64,000 nucleotides of DNA from Mycolicibacterium frederiksbergense (GCF_012223425.1 NZ_CP038799.1:3642249-3706248), one strand, 5' to 3'; shown: positions 49,933-58,810, numbered from the stretch's first letter. A program made the numbers and translations. Notes: generated from the sequence alone by a model not told the origin.

Positions 49933-50304
49933 TCACGGCGCCTGCGTCTGCTGATACAGCGCGAGCCGCCATGCGTCACCGGTGCGGTGGTACACGCTCG
50001 ACATGACCCCCCGGAACGCAGGTTCCGCGCCGTCGCGCCACGCGGTGCCGGTGTAGACCAGTGCCGCGTTGTCGTCGTCGACCGGGACACACCGGACATC
50101 GCTGATCTCGTAGGTGCGCCAGGGCGGTGATTCGGACAGTGCGTTCACCACGGTCCGGCGGTCCATCACCATCCCGTTGGCCAGCACCATCACCGCGTCC
50201 GCGAGCATCGTCGCGCCGTAGAACTCCGATCCGGTGGAGTTGCACAGCGAGTCCCAGCCCGCGCGTTCCAATTCCAGCAGAGTGTCGACCAGGTTGTCCG
50301 TCAT
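49933..50304 (-). CDS. NTF2-like / DUF4440-type protein
   Basis: 123 residues with the NTF2-like cone-fold pattern: ERAGWDSLCNSTGSEFYGAT at the N-terminus, VVNALSESPPWRTYEI, and VYHRTGDAWRLALYQQTQAP at the C-terminus. It is close to SnoaL-like proteins that bind small ligands, but without identifiable catalytic residues. Its stop follows the convergent ROK gene by a single base. Confidence 0.78.
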   Translation of the reverse strand: MTDNLVDTLLELERAGWDSLCNSTGSEFYGATMLADAVMVLANGMVMDRRTVVNALSESPPWRTYEISDVRCVPVDDDNAALVYTGTAWRDGAEPAFRGVMSSVYHRTGDAWRLALYQQTQAP

Positions 50305-50328
50305 GGGTACCGGGTACCCACAGATGAG

Positions 50329-51210
50329 CTATCCGTTGGCCTTGGCGATCACATTCTCCGCGAACCATTCCAGGTTGCGGATCTTGTCGTCGAGCGGTTC
50401 GGTGTCCTGTCCCATGATGTAGGGAATCCGGAAGCCGACGATGACATCGGTGACGCCCTTGTCCTCCAGGCGCTTGACGCCATCCAGGGTGAAACCGTCG
50501 ATCGAGATGACGTGGATCTGGAACTCGTCGGCCAGGCCGATGCGCTCCTCTTCCTCCCGGTACTTCTTCAGCTTGGCCAGCAGTGGGTCGAGCTCGGCGG
50601 GATCGCCGCCGCCGTGCATCCAGCCGTCGTTGCGCGCGGCGCGCTTGAGCGCGGCGTCCGCGTGCCCACCGATCAGGATCGGGATCGGCTTGGTGGGCGC
50701 CGGGGTCATCTTGAAGGACGGGAAGTCGTAGAACTCGCCGTGGTACTCGAAGTAGTCACCGGAGGTGAGCCCGCGGATGACGTCGATGCACTCGTCCATC
50801 CGCTTACCGCGGCGTGCGTACGGTACGCCCATGATCTCGTAGTCCTCCGGCCACGGGCTGGTGCCGACACCGAGGTTGAGGCGGTTGTCGAACATCGCCG
50901 CGAGCGACCCGGCCTGCTTGGCGACCAGCGCCGGCGGCCGGATCGGCAGCTTGAGCACGAAGACGTTGAACTGGAGTTTCGTCGTCACCGCGGACAAGGC
51001 CCCGATGAGCGCGAAGGTCTCGATGAACGACTTGCCGTCGAGAAATTCGCGGTTGCCGTCCTCGGTGTAGGGATATGTCGAGTCCGACACCTCGGGGTAG
51101 GCGACGCTGTCGGCGATGGTCATCCCGTGGTACCCGGCCTCGTCGGCGGCTTTCGCCAACGGGATGTAGTACTTGGGATCGGTCATGGCTTCCGCATAGG
51201 TGAACCGCAT
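50329..51210 (-). CDS. LLM class F420-dependent oxidoreductase (Rv0953c-like)
   Basis: 293 residues from ATG 51210. Family pieces: MRFTYAEAMTDPKYYIPLAK, AAMFDNRLNLGVGTSPWPED, VPYARRGKRMDECIDVIRGL, and PIPILIGGHADAALKRAARN. A KstR-type site sits 11 bp upstream of the start codon. From memory, Rv0953c belongs to the KstR regulon of M. tuberculosis, so a role in sterol or related lipid metabolism is likely. The exact reaction is unknown. Confidence 0.9.
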   Translation of the reverse strand: MRFTYAEAMTDPKYYIPLAKAADEAGYHGMTIADSVAYPEVSDSTYPYTEDGNREFLDGKSFIETFALIGALSAVTTKLQFNVFVLKLPIRPPALVAKQAGSLAAMFDNRLNLGVGTSPWPEDYEIMGVPYARRGKRMDECIDVIRGLTSGDYFEYHGEFYDFPSFKMTPAPTKPIPILIGGHADAALKRAARNDGWMHGGGDPAELDPLLAKLKKYREEEERIGLADEFQIHVISIDGFTLDGVKRLEDKGVTDVIVGFRIPYIMGQDTEPLDDKIRNLEWFAENVIAKANG

Positions 51211-51221
51211 GACGCCGATAC

Positions 51222-51235
51222 TAGAACACGTTCTA
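51222..51235. promoter_or_regulatory. KstR-type operator candidate
   Basis: TAGAACACGTTCTA matches TNNAACNNGTTNNA exactly and extends to a longer symmetrical CTAGAAC-AC-GTTCTAG (51221-51236). It lies between the LLM gene (start 51210) and the end of the diiron oxygenase gene, overlapping the likely LLM promoter. KstR represses at such sites unless 3-oxo-cholestenoyl-CoA-type ligands are present. Confidence 0.65.
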
Positions 51236-51259
51236 GTTCTGTGGCACGGAATGCGGGAG

Positions 51260-52453
51260 CTACCGCGGGAAGGGCGGAACGCCGACGCCGGCGATCGAGT
51301 AGCCGCCCTGCTGGCTGCGTTCGGTGAACCTGGCCGACGCGGACAGGTTTTCGATCGTGATGGACAGTGGATTACGTGCGTCATCGGGCAGCGCCTCGAA
51401 AACAGTTCCCTGCCAGTGGTACTGACCATCGATCGGGTCCAGGTGTCCGGTGAGCCGAACCCGCGACACCCGGCCCTCGATGGTGGCCGGCCCGTCATAA
51501 AGGTCCTCGGATTCCTCGATTTCGGAGCGTCCGGCCGGTTGTACCGCGCCGCCGGGCAGGAATCCGCTGCGCCGCCACATCCGCCGCGCGATCGGGCCCA
51601 TCAGGCCGACCTCCTCCAGGAACGAGGCCAGCGGGGCGAAGCCCGCGATCTGCACCTGGTGGCGGTGCGGGGACCGGCGGGCCATCCGCCGCGCCGCCCG
51701 GCCGTCCAGGCCGACCCGGTGGTACTGCACCTTGTTGGTGAACAGGAACCGGAAGAACGGTCCGCCGAGTCCGTTGAGGTTGCCCACCCAGATCCGCTTG
51801 GCCCGCGACATCGTCGGCATGCGCTTGCGCAGCCCGTCACGGGCGAATTGGATGTGGCGGGCCTCCTCGGTGACATGGATGCGCATCAGGCGCTGCACCA
51901 CCGGCTGCAGGTCGTCATCGTCCATCATCTGGCGTTGCAGCGAGTCGAAGATCTCCTCGCCGATCAGCGCGGCGACCCACAGCACCGACCCGCGGAACGC
52001 GAACGGCAGGGCGTTGATGGCGAGGCGCTGATAGAGCTTCGGCCGGACCGGATCGGCGCCGACCCTGGCGATGGCCTTGCCGAACATGACCATGTGCCGG
52101 GTCTCGTCGCCGAGTTCGGTGAGTTCGTAATGGGTGGTGGCCGCGGTGGGGTCCTGGTGCATCATCTTGCGCAGCAGCGCCTGGTTCAGGATGTTCTCGA
52201 ACCAGATGCCGGCCGACAGGGTGTTCACCAGTTCCTGGCGGGACAGTTCGATCTGTTCGGCCCGGCTCATCGCCTCCCAGAGCGGGGTGCCGTACAAAGA
52301 CACCACCTTGGGTGGCAGATAGAACTTGTCCGGATCCAGCGGCGCATCCCAGTCGATATCCACGACGGGTTCGTAGGACTTGCGCACCGACCCCTTGAGC
52401 AGGCGTTCGGCGAATTCCGCGCGGGTGGTCTGGGTCTTCACCGAAGCTGTCAT
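51260..52453 (-). CDS. AurF-like diiron oxygenase with C-terminal DUF4873-like domain
   Basis: 397 residues. The N-terminal ~300 residues have ferritin-like diiron ligands: ELTELGDETRHMVMFGKAIA and LIGEEIFDSLQRQ, then RIHVTEEARHIQFARDGLRK (E-x-x-H pairs). The C-terminal ~100 (YDGPATIEGRVSRVRLTGHL, WQGTVFEALPDDARNPLSI) looks like DUF4873. AurF-type enzymes oxidise amines or aromatics with O2. The gene is just upstream of the LLM gene (same strand) but separated from it by the KstR-like site. Confidence 0.82.
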   Translation of the reverse strand: MTASVKTQTTRAEFAERLLKGSVRKSYEPVVDIDWDAPLDPDKFYLPPKVVSLYGTPLWEAMSRAEQIELSRQELVNTLSAGIWFENILNQALLRKMMHQDPTAATTHYELTELGDETRHMVMFGKAIARVGADPVRPKLYQRLAINALPFAFRGSVLWVAALIGEEIFDSLQRQMMDDDDLQPVVQRLMRIHVTEEARHIQFARDGLRKRMPTMSRAKRIWVGNLNGLGGPFFRFLFTNKVQYHRVGLDGRAARRMARRSPHRHQVQIAGFAPLASFLEEVGLMGPIARRMWRRSGFLPGGAVQPAGRSEIEESEDLYDGPATIEGRVSRVRLTGHLDPIDGQYHWQGTVFEALPDDARNPLSITIENLSASARFTERSQQGGYSIAGVGVPPFPR

Positions 52454-52568
52454 CGTCGACTCCCTCGAAATGGTGCGTGAGCTTTGAAGCTACGTTCGAT
52501 ACCAGCGGTAGTCAATACCCGCGGTACTGGGTAACTGTCTCCTTCGGTGGCCCCGCTAGCCTTCGCGG

Positions 52569-53318
52569 GTGCGCACAATTCATGTCATCGGTATCGGTGC
52601 GGGCGATCCCGACTACGTGACGGCGCAGGCCATCTCGGCGCTCAATGACACGCAGGTCTTCTTCGCCATGGACAAGGGCGACGCCAAGGACGATCTGGTC
52701 GCACTGCGGCGGCTCATCTGCGAGCGGTTCATCGCCGAACCCGGCTACCGGTTCGTCGCCCTGCCGGACCCCAAGAGGGCCCCGGCGGCGGACGGGCCTG
52801 CCTACGAGCAGGCCGTGACCGACTGGCACGCCGCGCGCGCCGCACTGTGGGCGCGGGCCATCGAGACCGAACTCGGGCCCGACGGGGTCGGGGCATTCCT
52901 GGCGTGGGGCGACCCGTCGCTGTACGACAGCACGCTCCGCATCTTGGACCGCGTTGCCGAACACGTGGAATTCGAGTTCGACGTGATTCCCGGTATCACC
53001 GCCATCCAGGCACTCACCGCGCGGCATCGCATCCCGCTCAACGATATTGGCGAAGCCGTTCTCATCACCACCGGCCGGCGGCTGCGGGATGAGGGTGCCG
53101 TCGGAGCGGCCGTGGTGATGCTCGACGGCGAATGTTCATTCCTGCGCACCCCGCCCGACACCCGAATCTGGTGGGGCGCCTACCTCGGCACGCCCGACGA
53201 GTTGCTCGCCCACGGCACCGTGGGGGAGGTGGGTGAGCAGATCGCCGAAATGCGCGCCGCGGCAAGGGAACGGCACGGCTGGATCATGGACATCTACCTG
53301 CTGCGCACGGCAGACTGA
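52569..53318 (+). CDS. cobF: Precorrin-6A synthase (deacetylating)
   Basis: 249 residues from GTG 52569, 6 nt after TAGCCT (52557-52562). The tetrapyrrole methylase fold shows the N-terminal VIGIGAGDPDYVTAQAISAL, VGAFLAWGDPSLYDSTLRIL and FDVIPGITAIQALTARHRIP. CobF methylates C1 of precorrin-5 and removes the acetyl group in aerobic cobalamin synthesis. Other cob genes are not in this window, so it stands apart from the main cluster. No cobalamin riboswitch was seen in front of it. Confidence 0.93.
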   Translation: MRTIHVIGIGAGDPDYVTAQAISALNDTQVFFAMDKGDAKDDLVALRRLICERFIAEPGYRFVALPDPKRAPAADGPAYEQAVTDWHAARAALWARAIETELGPDGVGAFLAWGDPSLYDSTLRILDRVAEHVEFEFDVIPGITAIQALTARHRIPLNDIGEAVLITTGRRLRDEGAVGAAVVMLDGECSFLRTPPDTRIWWGAYLGTPDELLAHGTVGEVGEQIAEMRAAARERHGWIMDIYLLRTAD

Positions 53319-53323
53319 GCGGC

Positions 53324-53719
53324 ATGAATTTCCTGCTGCGCGCCGCACTGACCGGAGTGGCGTTGTGGGTGGTGACCCTCGTGGTGCCCGGCGTCAGCAT
53401 CCTCGGGGGCGACTCCACCCTGCAACGGGCCGGCATCATCTTCGTCGTCGCGGTGGTCTTCGGACTCGTCAATGCGGTGATCAAGCCCATCGTGCAGTTC
53501 ATTTCGATACCGCTCTACATCCTGACCCTCGGCCTGATCCATATCGTCATCAACGCGCTGATGCTGTGGATCACCTCGTGGATCACCGAGCACACCACAC
53601 ACTGGGGCCTGTTCATCGAGGATTTCTGGTGGACCGCGATCTGGGCCGCGATCGTGCTGTCCATCGTCAGCTGGCTACTGTCCCTGGTGGCGGGCGATGC
53701 GAAAAGGGCTGTGCAGTAA
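53324..53719 (+). CDS. Phage-holin-family (mycobacterial 4-TM) membrane protein
   Basis: 131 residues with four TM helices: LLRAALTGVALWVVTLVVPG, IIFVVAVVFGLVNAVIKPIV, IPLYILTLGLIHIVINALML and WAAIVLSIVSWLLSLVAG. It has the PF04020 pattern (FGLVNAVIKPIV; LTLGLIHIVINALMLW). Despite the name, these are ordinary chromosomal proteins of unknown role. It follows cobF by 5 bp. Confidence 0.85.
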   Translation: MNFLLRAALTGVALWVVTLVVPGVSILGGDSTLQRAGIIFVVAVVFGLVNAVIKPIVQFISIPLYILTLGLIHIVINALMLWITSWITEHTTHWGLFIEDFWWTAIWAAIVLSIVSWLLSLVAGDAKRAVQ

Positions 53720-53873
53720 CGGATCAGCCCCGTCGCAGCGATCGCCCCGGGATCGGCGGCGTTCGAACTGCCCCTGGCCCGCCGCGTGCTGCTCGGCCGG
53801 CGCTCCGGTCACCTGCGCACACGGGAGACGATATCGGTGCCCGCCCGGGCGACACTCGAGTCACACTGGTGGC

Positions 53874-54728
53874 ATGCCCGAACTGCCCGAAGTGGAGGCC
53901 CTCGCCGATCACCTGCGCCGGCATGCCGTCGGCAAGGCCGTCAGCAGGGTCGACATCTCCGCACTGTCGGTGCTCAAAACCTTCGACCCGCCGGTGACCG
54001 CGCTGCACGGATGCGAGGTCACCGGGGCGGCGCGGTGGGGCAAATACCTCGGGCTGCAGGTCGGTGAGCTCTACCTCATCACCCACCTGTCCCGGGCCGG
54101 TTGGCTGCGCTGGTCGGACAAGCTGGCGCCGACGCCGCTGAAACCGGGTAAGGGCCCGATCGCGCTGCGCGTGCACCTGGGCGACTCGCAGGGCTTCGAT
54201 CTGACCGAGGCCGGCACCCAGAAACGCCTCGCGGTGTGGGTGGTTCGCGACCCGCTGGACGTCCCGCAGATCGCCGGTCTGGGACCCGATGCGCTGGCGC
54301 TGGATCCCGACGGGCTGCGCGAGGTGCTGGCCGGTCAAAGGGGCCGCATCAAGACCGTCATCACCGATCAGAAGGTGATCGCCGGGATCGGCAACGCCTA
54401 CAGCGATGAGATCCTGCACGTGGCGAAGCTGTCGCCGTTTGCGACCGCCAACAAACTCTCCGATGCGCAACTGGCCGACCTGCACGACGCGATGTCCTCG
54501 GTGCTCACCGATGCGGTGTCGCGTTCGGTGGGCCAGCAGGCCGCAACGCTGAAAGGGGAGAAGCGTTCCGGGTTGCGGGTGCACGCCCGCACCGGGCTGC
54601 CGTGCCCCGTCTGTGGGGACACGGTGGCCGAGGTGTCGTTTGCGGACAAGTCGTTCCAGTACTGCCCGACATGCCAGACCGGCGGCAAAGTGCTCGCAGA
54701 TCGCAGAATGTCGCGTCTGCTCAAGTAG
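53874..54728 (+). CDS. Fpg/Nei-family DNA glycosylase (Fpg2-like, full length)
   Basis: 284 residues from ATG 53874. It starts PELPEVEALADHLRRHAVGK, so the catalytic Pro and Glu are present, and it ends in a complete zinc finger C-P-V-C-x16-C-P-T-C. The helix-two-turn-helix region GIGNAYSDEILHVAKLSPF is also intact. It should remove oxidised bases and cut the strand. In M. tuberculosis the syntenic Rv0944 is, as I recall, a shortened protein; here the gene looks complete and functional. Confidence 0.9.
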   Translation: MPELPEVEALADHLRRHAVGKAVSRVDISALSVLKTFDPPVTALHGCEVTGAARWGKYLGLQVGELYLITHLSRAGWLRWSDKLAPTPLKPGKGPIALRVHLGDSQGFDLTEAGTQKRLAVWVVRDPLDVPQIAGLGPDALALDPDGLREVLAGQRGRIKTVITDQKVIAGIGNAYSDEILHVAKLSPFATANKLSDAQLADLHDAMSSVLTDAVSRSVGQQAATLKGEKRSGLRVHARTGLPCPVCGDTVAEVSFADKSFQYCPTCQTGGKVLADRRMSRLLK

Positions 54729-54738
54729 ATTTCCAGCC

Positions 54739-56253
54739 GTGACCCGTCCGCACGTGGTGTCCGGCACCGCCGCGACGATGACGATTGTGGCGACGGGCCT
54801 GGGCGCCAGCATCACCGCCGCGGATCCGGTGATCCTGTCGGCGAACATCTCGGCGGTCCGGGAGGGGCTGGCGCTGTCGCCGGGCACCGCCAGCTTCGTC
54901 GCCAGCGTGGCCACCCTGTCCCTGGCGGCGGGCGTGCTCGGAGCCGGCGCACTCGGGGACAAATTCGGCATGAGGCGGATGTTCTCGCTCGGCCTGATGG
55001 GCACCGTCGTGTTCGGTGTGCTGGCCGCCTCGGCGCCGAACGCCGGGGTGCTGATCGCCGCCCGCGCCGGGGTGGGACTGGCATTCGCCCTGCAACTGGG
55101 ATTGGCGCTGGCCATCGTCAACGTCGTCTTCCCGCCCGAGCGGCGGGCCACCGCGATCTCACTGCATCTGGGGGCCGGATTCGTCGCTGCGGTGCCGATG
55201 CCGGCCATCGGGTCCCTGCTCGCCGAACACTTCGGTTGGCGCACCTGCTTTCTGGTGGCCCCCGTCCTGGCGCTGGTCGCGCTGGCCATGGTGCGCAGGT
55301 ACGTGCCGGAGACACCACGCGCCGAGCGCCGGCTCGACGTTGTCGGTCTGCTGCTGGTGGCCGTCGCACTGTCGGGGACGGTCTTCGGACTTTCCCGGCT
55401 GCAGAGCGGTCTGAACGCGGGTGTGATCGGGTCGCTGGCCGTCGGGCTGGTCGCCGCGGTCGCCTTCGTGATCTTCGAACGACGCACTCCGAGCCCCGCG
55501 CTGGACCTGCGGATATTCTCCTCCGGGCCGTTCAATGCCGCCGTCTTCGCCGGCATCGCCTTCAACTTCCTCAGCGGCGGCGTGACGGTGCTGCTGGCCT
55601 TCTACCTCGTCGCAGTCCGCGGCGAATCACCCACTGCGCTGGGCCTTCTCATGGCGCCCGCCGCGCTGCTGTCGGCCGTCGGGGCCGCGGCGGCCGGCCG
55701 GGCCGCGGTCCGACTGGGGCAGCGCGGCGTGCTCGTCGGCGGGCTGCTGTTGCTGGTCGCGGGACTGCTGGTGGTGACCCGGCTCGGCGAGCAGAGCTCA
55801 CTGTGGGTGCTGTTCGCCGCGGTGGCCTTCAACGCCGTCGGCGCGGCCGTCGTCGAGACCATCGAGGCCACCGTCATGCTGCAGACCGCGCCGGTCGAGC
55901 TGAGCGGCGCGGTCGCCGCGGTGAAAAGTGCTGTCGGACAAGCGGCGTACTCGATGGGGCCGGCGCTGTTCGCGCTTATCGGCACCAGCGTCTTCGTGCA
56001 CTCCGCGGCCGGCAAGCTCGCCGGCACCGGGATCAGCGAGGAGCAGGCGCGTGAGGCGTTGCGGGCGGCTCACGGCGGGGCCGGTTCGGCCGCGGGCACC
56101 AACGTGCTGGACCCGCAGCGGGCCCGTGAGGTGGTCGACGGTGCGCACGCGAGCATGATCGACGCCATCCATACGCTCGGCTGGACGCTGACCGCGGTGC
56201 CGCTGGCGGCCATCGTGGCGGCGCTGATTCTGATGAGGCCCGCCCGTGCCTGA
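54739..56253 (+). CDS. MFS transporter (DHA2-like, 14 TM)
   Basis: 504 residues from GTG 54739, 10 bp after fpg. TM helices span the whole length. MFS loop motif: LGAGALGDKFGMRRMFSLGL; motif C region: GWRTCFLVAPVLALVALAMV. A long loop near residues 430-470 (GISEEQAREALRAAHGGAGS) sits before the last TM, as in DHA2 drug exporters. The substrate is unknown. It overlaps the ThrE gene by 8 bp, so these two exporters are made together. Confidence 0.87.
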   Translation: MTRPHVVSGTAATMTIVATGLGASITAADPVILSANISAVREGLALSPGTASFVASVATLSLAAGVLGAGALGDKFGMRRMFSLGLMGTVVFGVLAASAPNAGVLIAARAGVGLAFALQLGLALAIVNVVFPPERRATAISLHLGAGFVAAVPMPAIGSLLAEHFGWRTCFLVAPVLALVALAMVRRYVPETPRAERRLDVVGLLLVAVALSGTVFGLSRLQSGLNAGVIGSLAVGLVAAVAFVIFERRTPSPALDLRIFSSGPFNAAVFAGIAFNFLSGGVTVLLAFYLVAVRGESPTALGLLMAPAALLSAVGAAAAGRAAVRLGQRGVLVGGLLLLVAGLLVVTRLGEQSSLWVLFAAVAFNAVGAAVVETIEATVMLQTAPVELSGAVAAVKSAVGQAAYSMGPALFALIGTSVFVHSAAGKLAGTGISEEQAREALRAAHGGAGSAAGTNVLDPQRAREVVDGAHASMIDAIHTLGWTLTAVPLAAIVAALILMRPARA

Positions 56254-57469
56254 CGCCGACGACCCCACCGCCATCGAGTTCATCGCCCGGCTCGGCTCGG
56301 CGATGCTCAGCGCGGACTATCCGGTGACGATGGTTCGCCTTGCTCTGGAGCGGGTGGCCGCCCGGCAGGAAACAGAGTGCCCGGTGCTGGTGCTGCCGAA
56401 CTTCATCCAGGCCGGCGACCGGCACCACACCACGGTGGTGCGTGGTGCCGCGTTGCGCTACGACCAGACCTTCCCGTTGGGCGAGTTGGCGGAGCAGGCC
56501 CAGCGCCGCCGGGTCGACCCGGTCGAGGGGATCGCCGAGCTGGATCGCATCCACGCGCTACCGCGGCGCTTCCCCAGTTGGGTCGGGGTGATCGGCTACG
56601 GGTTGCAAAGTGCCGCCTACGGGCTGATCCTGCAACCGACGGTGGTGTCGCTGATCGCCGCCACCGGTTTCGGGTTGATCGTCGGACTGCTGGAGCTGGC
56701 GACCCGCAAGAATGCCGCGTTGCGCCAACTGCTGCCGGTACTCAGCGCATTCCTGGTCACCTATGTCGCCTTCAGTCTCGGGCGGCTGCTGCACATGGGG
56801 CACGACAGCCTGCGGGTGCTGATCGCGCCGCTGACGCTGTTCCTGCCCGGGGTGGCGATCACGCTGGCGGTCATCGAATCGTCGACCAGTGAGATGGTGT
56901 CCGGATCGGCGCGGCTGATGGCCGGATTGATGCGACTGGCACAACTGGCGCTGGGGATCCTGCTGGCCGTCCAATTGCTCGGGCTGTCCTGGTCGGAGCT
57001 CGCCGATGCCCCCGTCAACACGCTCGGTAGCTGGGCGCCCTGGCTGGGTGTCGCCGTGTATGCCGTCGCGATCACCCTGCACCTCGGGCCGCCCCGCGGC
57101 TTCGCCCCGTGGCTGATGCTGGTCCTGTTCACCGCGTACGGCGCCCAGGTGCTGACCAACGCGGCGTTCGGCGGGTATGTCAGCGGCTTCGGCGGCGGGC
57201 TCATCCTGATCCTCTGTGCGTTGGCACTCAGCAGACTGTCGATGACACCGGTGGCCCAGGTGATGCTCGCCCCCGGGTTCTGGCTGCTGGTGCCCAGCTC
57301 GATCGGGATGATCGGGGTCGCCGAACTGGCATCGGGGCAGGGCAGTGCGGCGATCACGGTGATGCTGGTGTCGATGATGTCGATCGCGTTGGGATTCACC
57401 AGCGGATTCGCAGCCTGGAACACGTTTGCGCGCCGTGGAACGGACCCCGAATCGACGACCGAGCTGTGA
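56246..57469 (+). CDS. Threonine/serine exporter (ThrE, DUF1212-type)
   Basis: 407 residues from GTG 56246. The cytoplasmic N-terminal domain (1-~105: EFIARLGSAMLSADYPVTMV, then VLPNFIQAGDRHHTTVV) is followed by about ten TM helices. The second half carries SGSARLMAGLMRLAQLALGI and WLLVPSSIGMIGVAELASGQ. ThrE of Corynebacterium exports threonine and serine. Its 5' end overlaps the MFS gene; the SDR follows 41 bp later. Confidence 0.87.
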   Translation: MPDADDPTAIEFIARLGSAMLSADYPVTMVRLALERVAARQETECPVLVLPNFIQAGDRHHTTVVRGAALRYDQTFPLGELAEQAQRRRVDPVEGIAELDRIHALPRRFPSWVGVIGYGLQSAAYGLILQPTVVSLIAATGFGLIVGLLELATRKNAALRQLLPVLSAFLVTYVAFSLGRLLHMGHDSLRVLIAPLTLFLPGVAITLAVIESSTSEMVSGSARLMAGLMRLAQLALGILLAVQLLGLSWSELADAPVNTLGSWAPWLGVAVYAVAITLHLGPPRGFAPWLMLVLFTAYGAQVLTNAAFGGYVSGFGGGLILILCALALSRLSMTPVAQVMLAPGFWLLVPSSIGMIGVAELASGQGSAAITVMLVSMMSIALGFTSGFAAWNTFARRGTDPESTTEL

Positions 57470-57510
57470 CGGTCTTCTCCCAAGATGTATAACTCGGTTA
57501 TCCTGCTGCC

Positions 57511-58260
57511 ATGACCCGCCAGAAGATCCTCATCACCGGTGCAAGCTCGGGCCTCGGCGCCGGAATGGCGCGTGCCTTCGCGGCCAAGGGCCGGGACCTG
57601 GCACTGTGTGCCCGCCGCGTCGAGCGCCTCGAAGAACTGCGCGCCGAGATCCTCGACAAGCACCCCTATGCCAAGATCGCCATCGCCGCCCTCGACGTCG
57701 ACGATCACGAGGCCATCCCGCGGGTGTTCGGCGAACTGTCCGACGAACTCGGCGGCATCGACCGCGTCATCGTCAACGCGGGAATCGGCAAGGGCTGGCC
57801 GCTCGGCGAAGGTAAGCCGTGGGCCAACAAGGCCACCATCAACACCAACCTGATCTCGGGCATGGTGCAGATCGAGACCGCGCTGGAGATGTTCAAGAAA
57901 TCCGGCGGCGGACACCTCGTGCTGATCTCGTCGGTGCTCGGAAACACCGGGGTGCCCGGCGGCAAGGCGGCCTACTGTGCCAGCAAGGCCGGAATGACCT
58001 CACTGGGGGAGTCCCTGCGCGCCGAGTACGACAAGGGGCCCATCCGGATCACCGTCATCGAGCCCGGCTACATCGAGTCCGAGATGACCGCGAAGTCGGC
58101 GACCACCCTGCTGATGGTCGACAACGAGACCGGTGTCCGCAAGATGGTCGAGGCCATCGAGAAGGAAAAGGGGCGCGCAGTGGTGCCGTCCTGGCCGTGG
58201 GCGCCGATCACGCAGATCATGCGGCTGCTGCCGCCGAAGTACACGAAACGGTTCGCCTGA
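57511..58260 (+). CDS. Short-chain dehydrogenase (Rv0945 type)
   Basis: 249 residues. SDR motifs: ILITGASSGLGAGMARAFAA, NAGIGKG, catalytic Ser in LVLISSVLGNTG, and YxxxK in AYCASKAGMTSLGESLR, then ITVIEPGYIESEMTAKS. NADP(H) is the likely cofactor. Location between fpg2 and pgi is the same as Rv0945. The substrate is unknown. Confidence 0.9.
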   Translation: MTRQKILITGASSGLGAGMARAFAAKGRDLALCARRVERLEELRAEILDKHPYAKIAIAALDVDDHEAIPRVFGELSDELGGIDRVIVNAGIGKGWPLGEGKPWANKATINTNLISGMVQIETALEMFKKSGGGHLVLISSVLGNTGVPGGKAAYCASKAGMTSLGESLRAEYDKGPIRITVIEPGYIESEMTAKSATTLLMVDNETGVRKMVEAIEKEKGRAVVPSWPWAPITQIMRLLPPKYTKRFA

Positions 58261-58324
58261 CGTCGTCGAGAATTTCTGTTTTCGCGATGTTTAGCCCAGC
58301 TAGGCCGGTGGTAACCGTTCTTCC

Positions 58325-58741
58325 ATGATGGTGAAACTGACGAAGATGACGACCTTTGTGTTCGCCGGTGCCGCGGGAGCGGCCATCGCGTTCTCGCCGA
58401 TCGCCGGAGCCGAGCCCGCTCCGCCGCCGTGCTGGAACCCCGATGGCAAGCCGTGTGCCAGCATCGGTACCGCGGGCCCGGGTGGCGCCGATGTGGCGAT
58501 CCCCGGTGGCCCGGCCGGTGAAGCCGGTCCCGGTGGCGCCAGTGGCGTGATTCCCGGTGGCCCCGGTGGTACGGCCGGCCCCGAGGGGGCATCCGGCTCG
58601 ATTCCGGGTGGTCCGGGCGGGACTGCCGGCCCAGGCGGCGCCAGCGGTGGGATCCCCGGCGGCCCGGTCGGTAGCGCCGGTCCCGGTGGCGCCAGTGGGT
58701 GCATTCCGGGCGTCGGGTGCGCCACCATCCCCGCCCCCTGA
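58325..58741 (+). CDS. Secreted Gly/Pro-rich tandem-repeat protein
   Basis: 138 residues (the ATG at 58328 is equally likely). A signal peptide (TTFVFAGAAGAAIAFSPIAG with cleavage near AGA-E) is followed by PPCWNPDGKPC and then about 4.6 copies of a 17-residue repeat of the form GPGGASGxIPGGPxGxA. The C-terminus has two cysteines (GCIPGVGC). It looks like a small collagen-like or cell-wall-surface protein. No family name is assigned. A terminator hairpin follows. Confidence 0.7.
   Translation: MMVKLTKMTTFVFAGAAGAAIAFSPIAGAEPAPPPCWNPDGKPCASIGTAGPGGADVAIPGGPAGEAGPGGASGVIPGGPGGTAGPEGASGSIPGGPGGTAGPGGASGGIPGGPVGSAGPGGASGCIPGVGCATIPAP
58475..58711 (+). repeat. 51-bp tandem repeat array inside the secreted protein gene
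   Basis: Four full 51-bp units and an 11-codon partial unit, each encoding GPGGASGxIPGGPxGxA with small changes. Unit length is a multiple of three, so changes in copy number would keep the reading frame. Confidence 0.8.
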
Positions 58742-58766
58742 TAGCTAACAACGCTCCCGAGCTTCA

Positions 58767-58810
58767 CGAAATGGCTGTTCCCGGTGACTGATCCGGGGAC
58801 GGCCATTTCG
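58767..58810. terminator. Hairpin terminator after the Gly/Pro-repeat gene
   Basis: CGAAATGGC (58767-58775) and GCCATTTCG (58802-58810) pair perfectly, and the inner TGTTCCCGG and CCGGGGACG extend the stem with one weak (G-T) pair. It is 25 bp after the stop codon of the repeat protein. Confidence 0.75.

Noticed and set aside
52454-52568. Cobalamin riboswitch before cobF
   Set aside because: The gap is only about 115 bp, shows no B12-box-like sequence, and cobF appears to be leaderless.
53324-53719. A phage holin marking another prophage
   Set aside because: The family name is misleading; neighbours are ordinary chromosomal genes and there are no other phage genes nearby.
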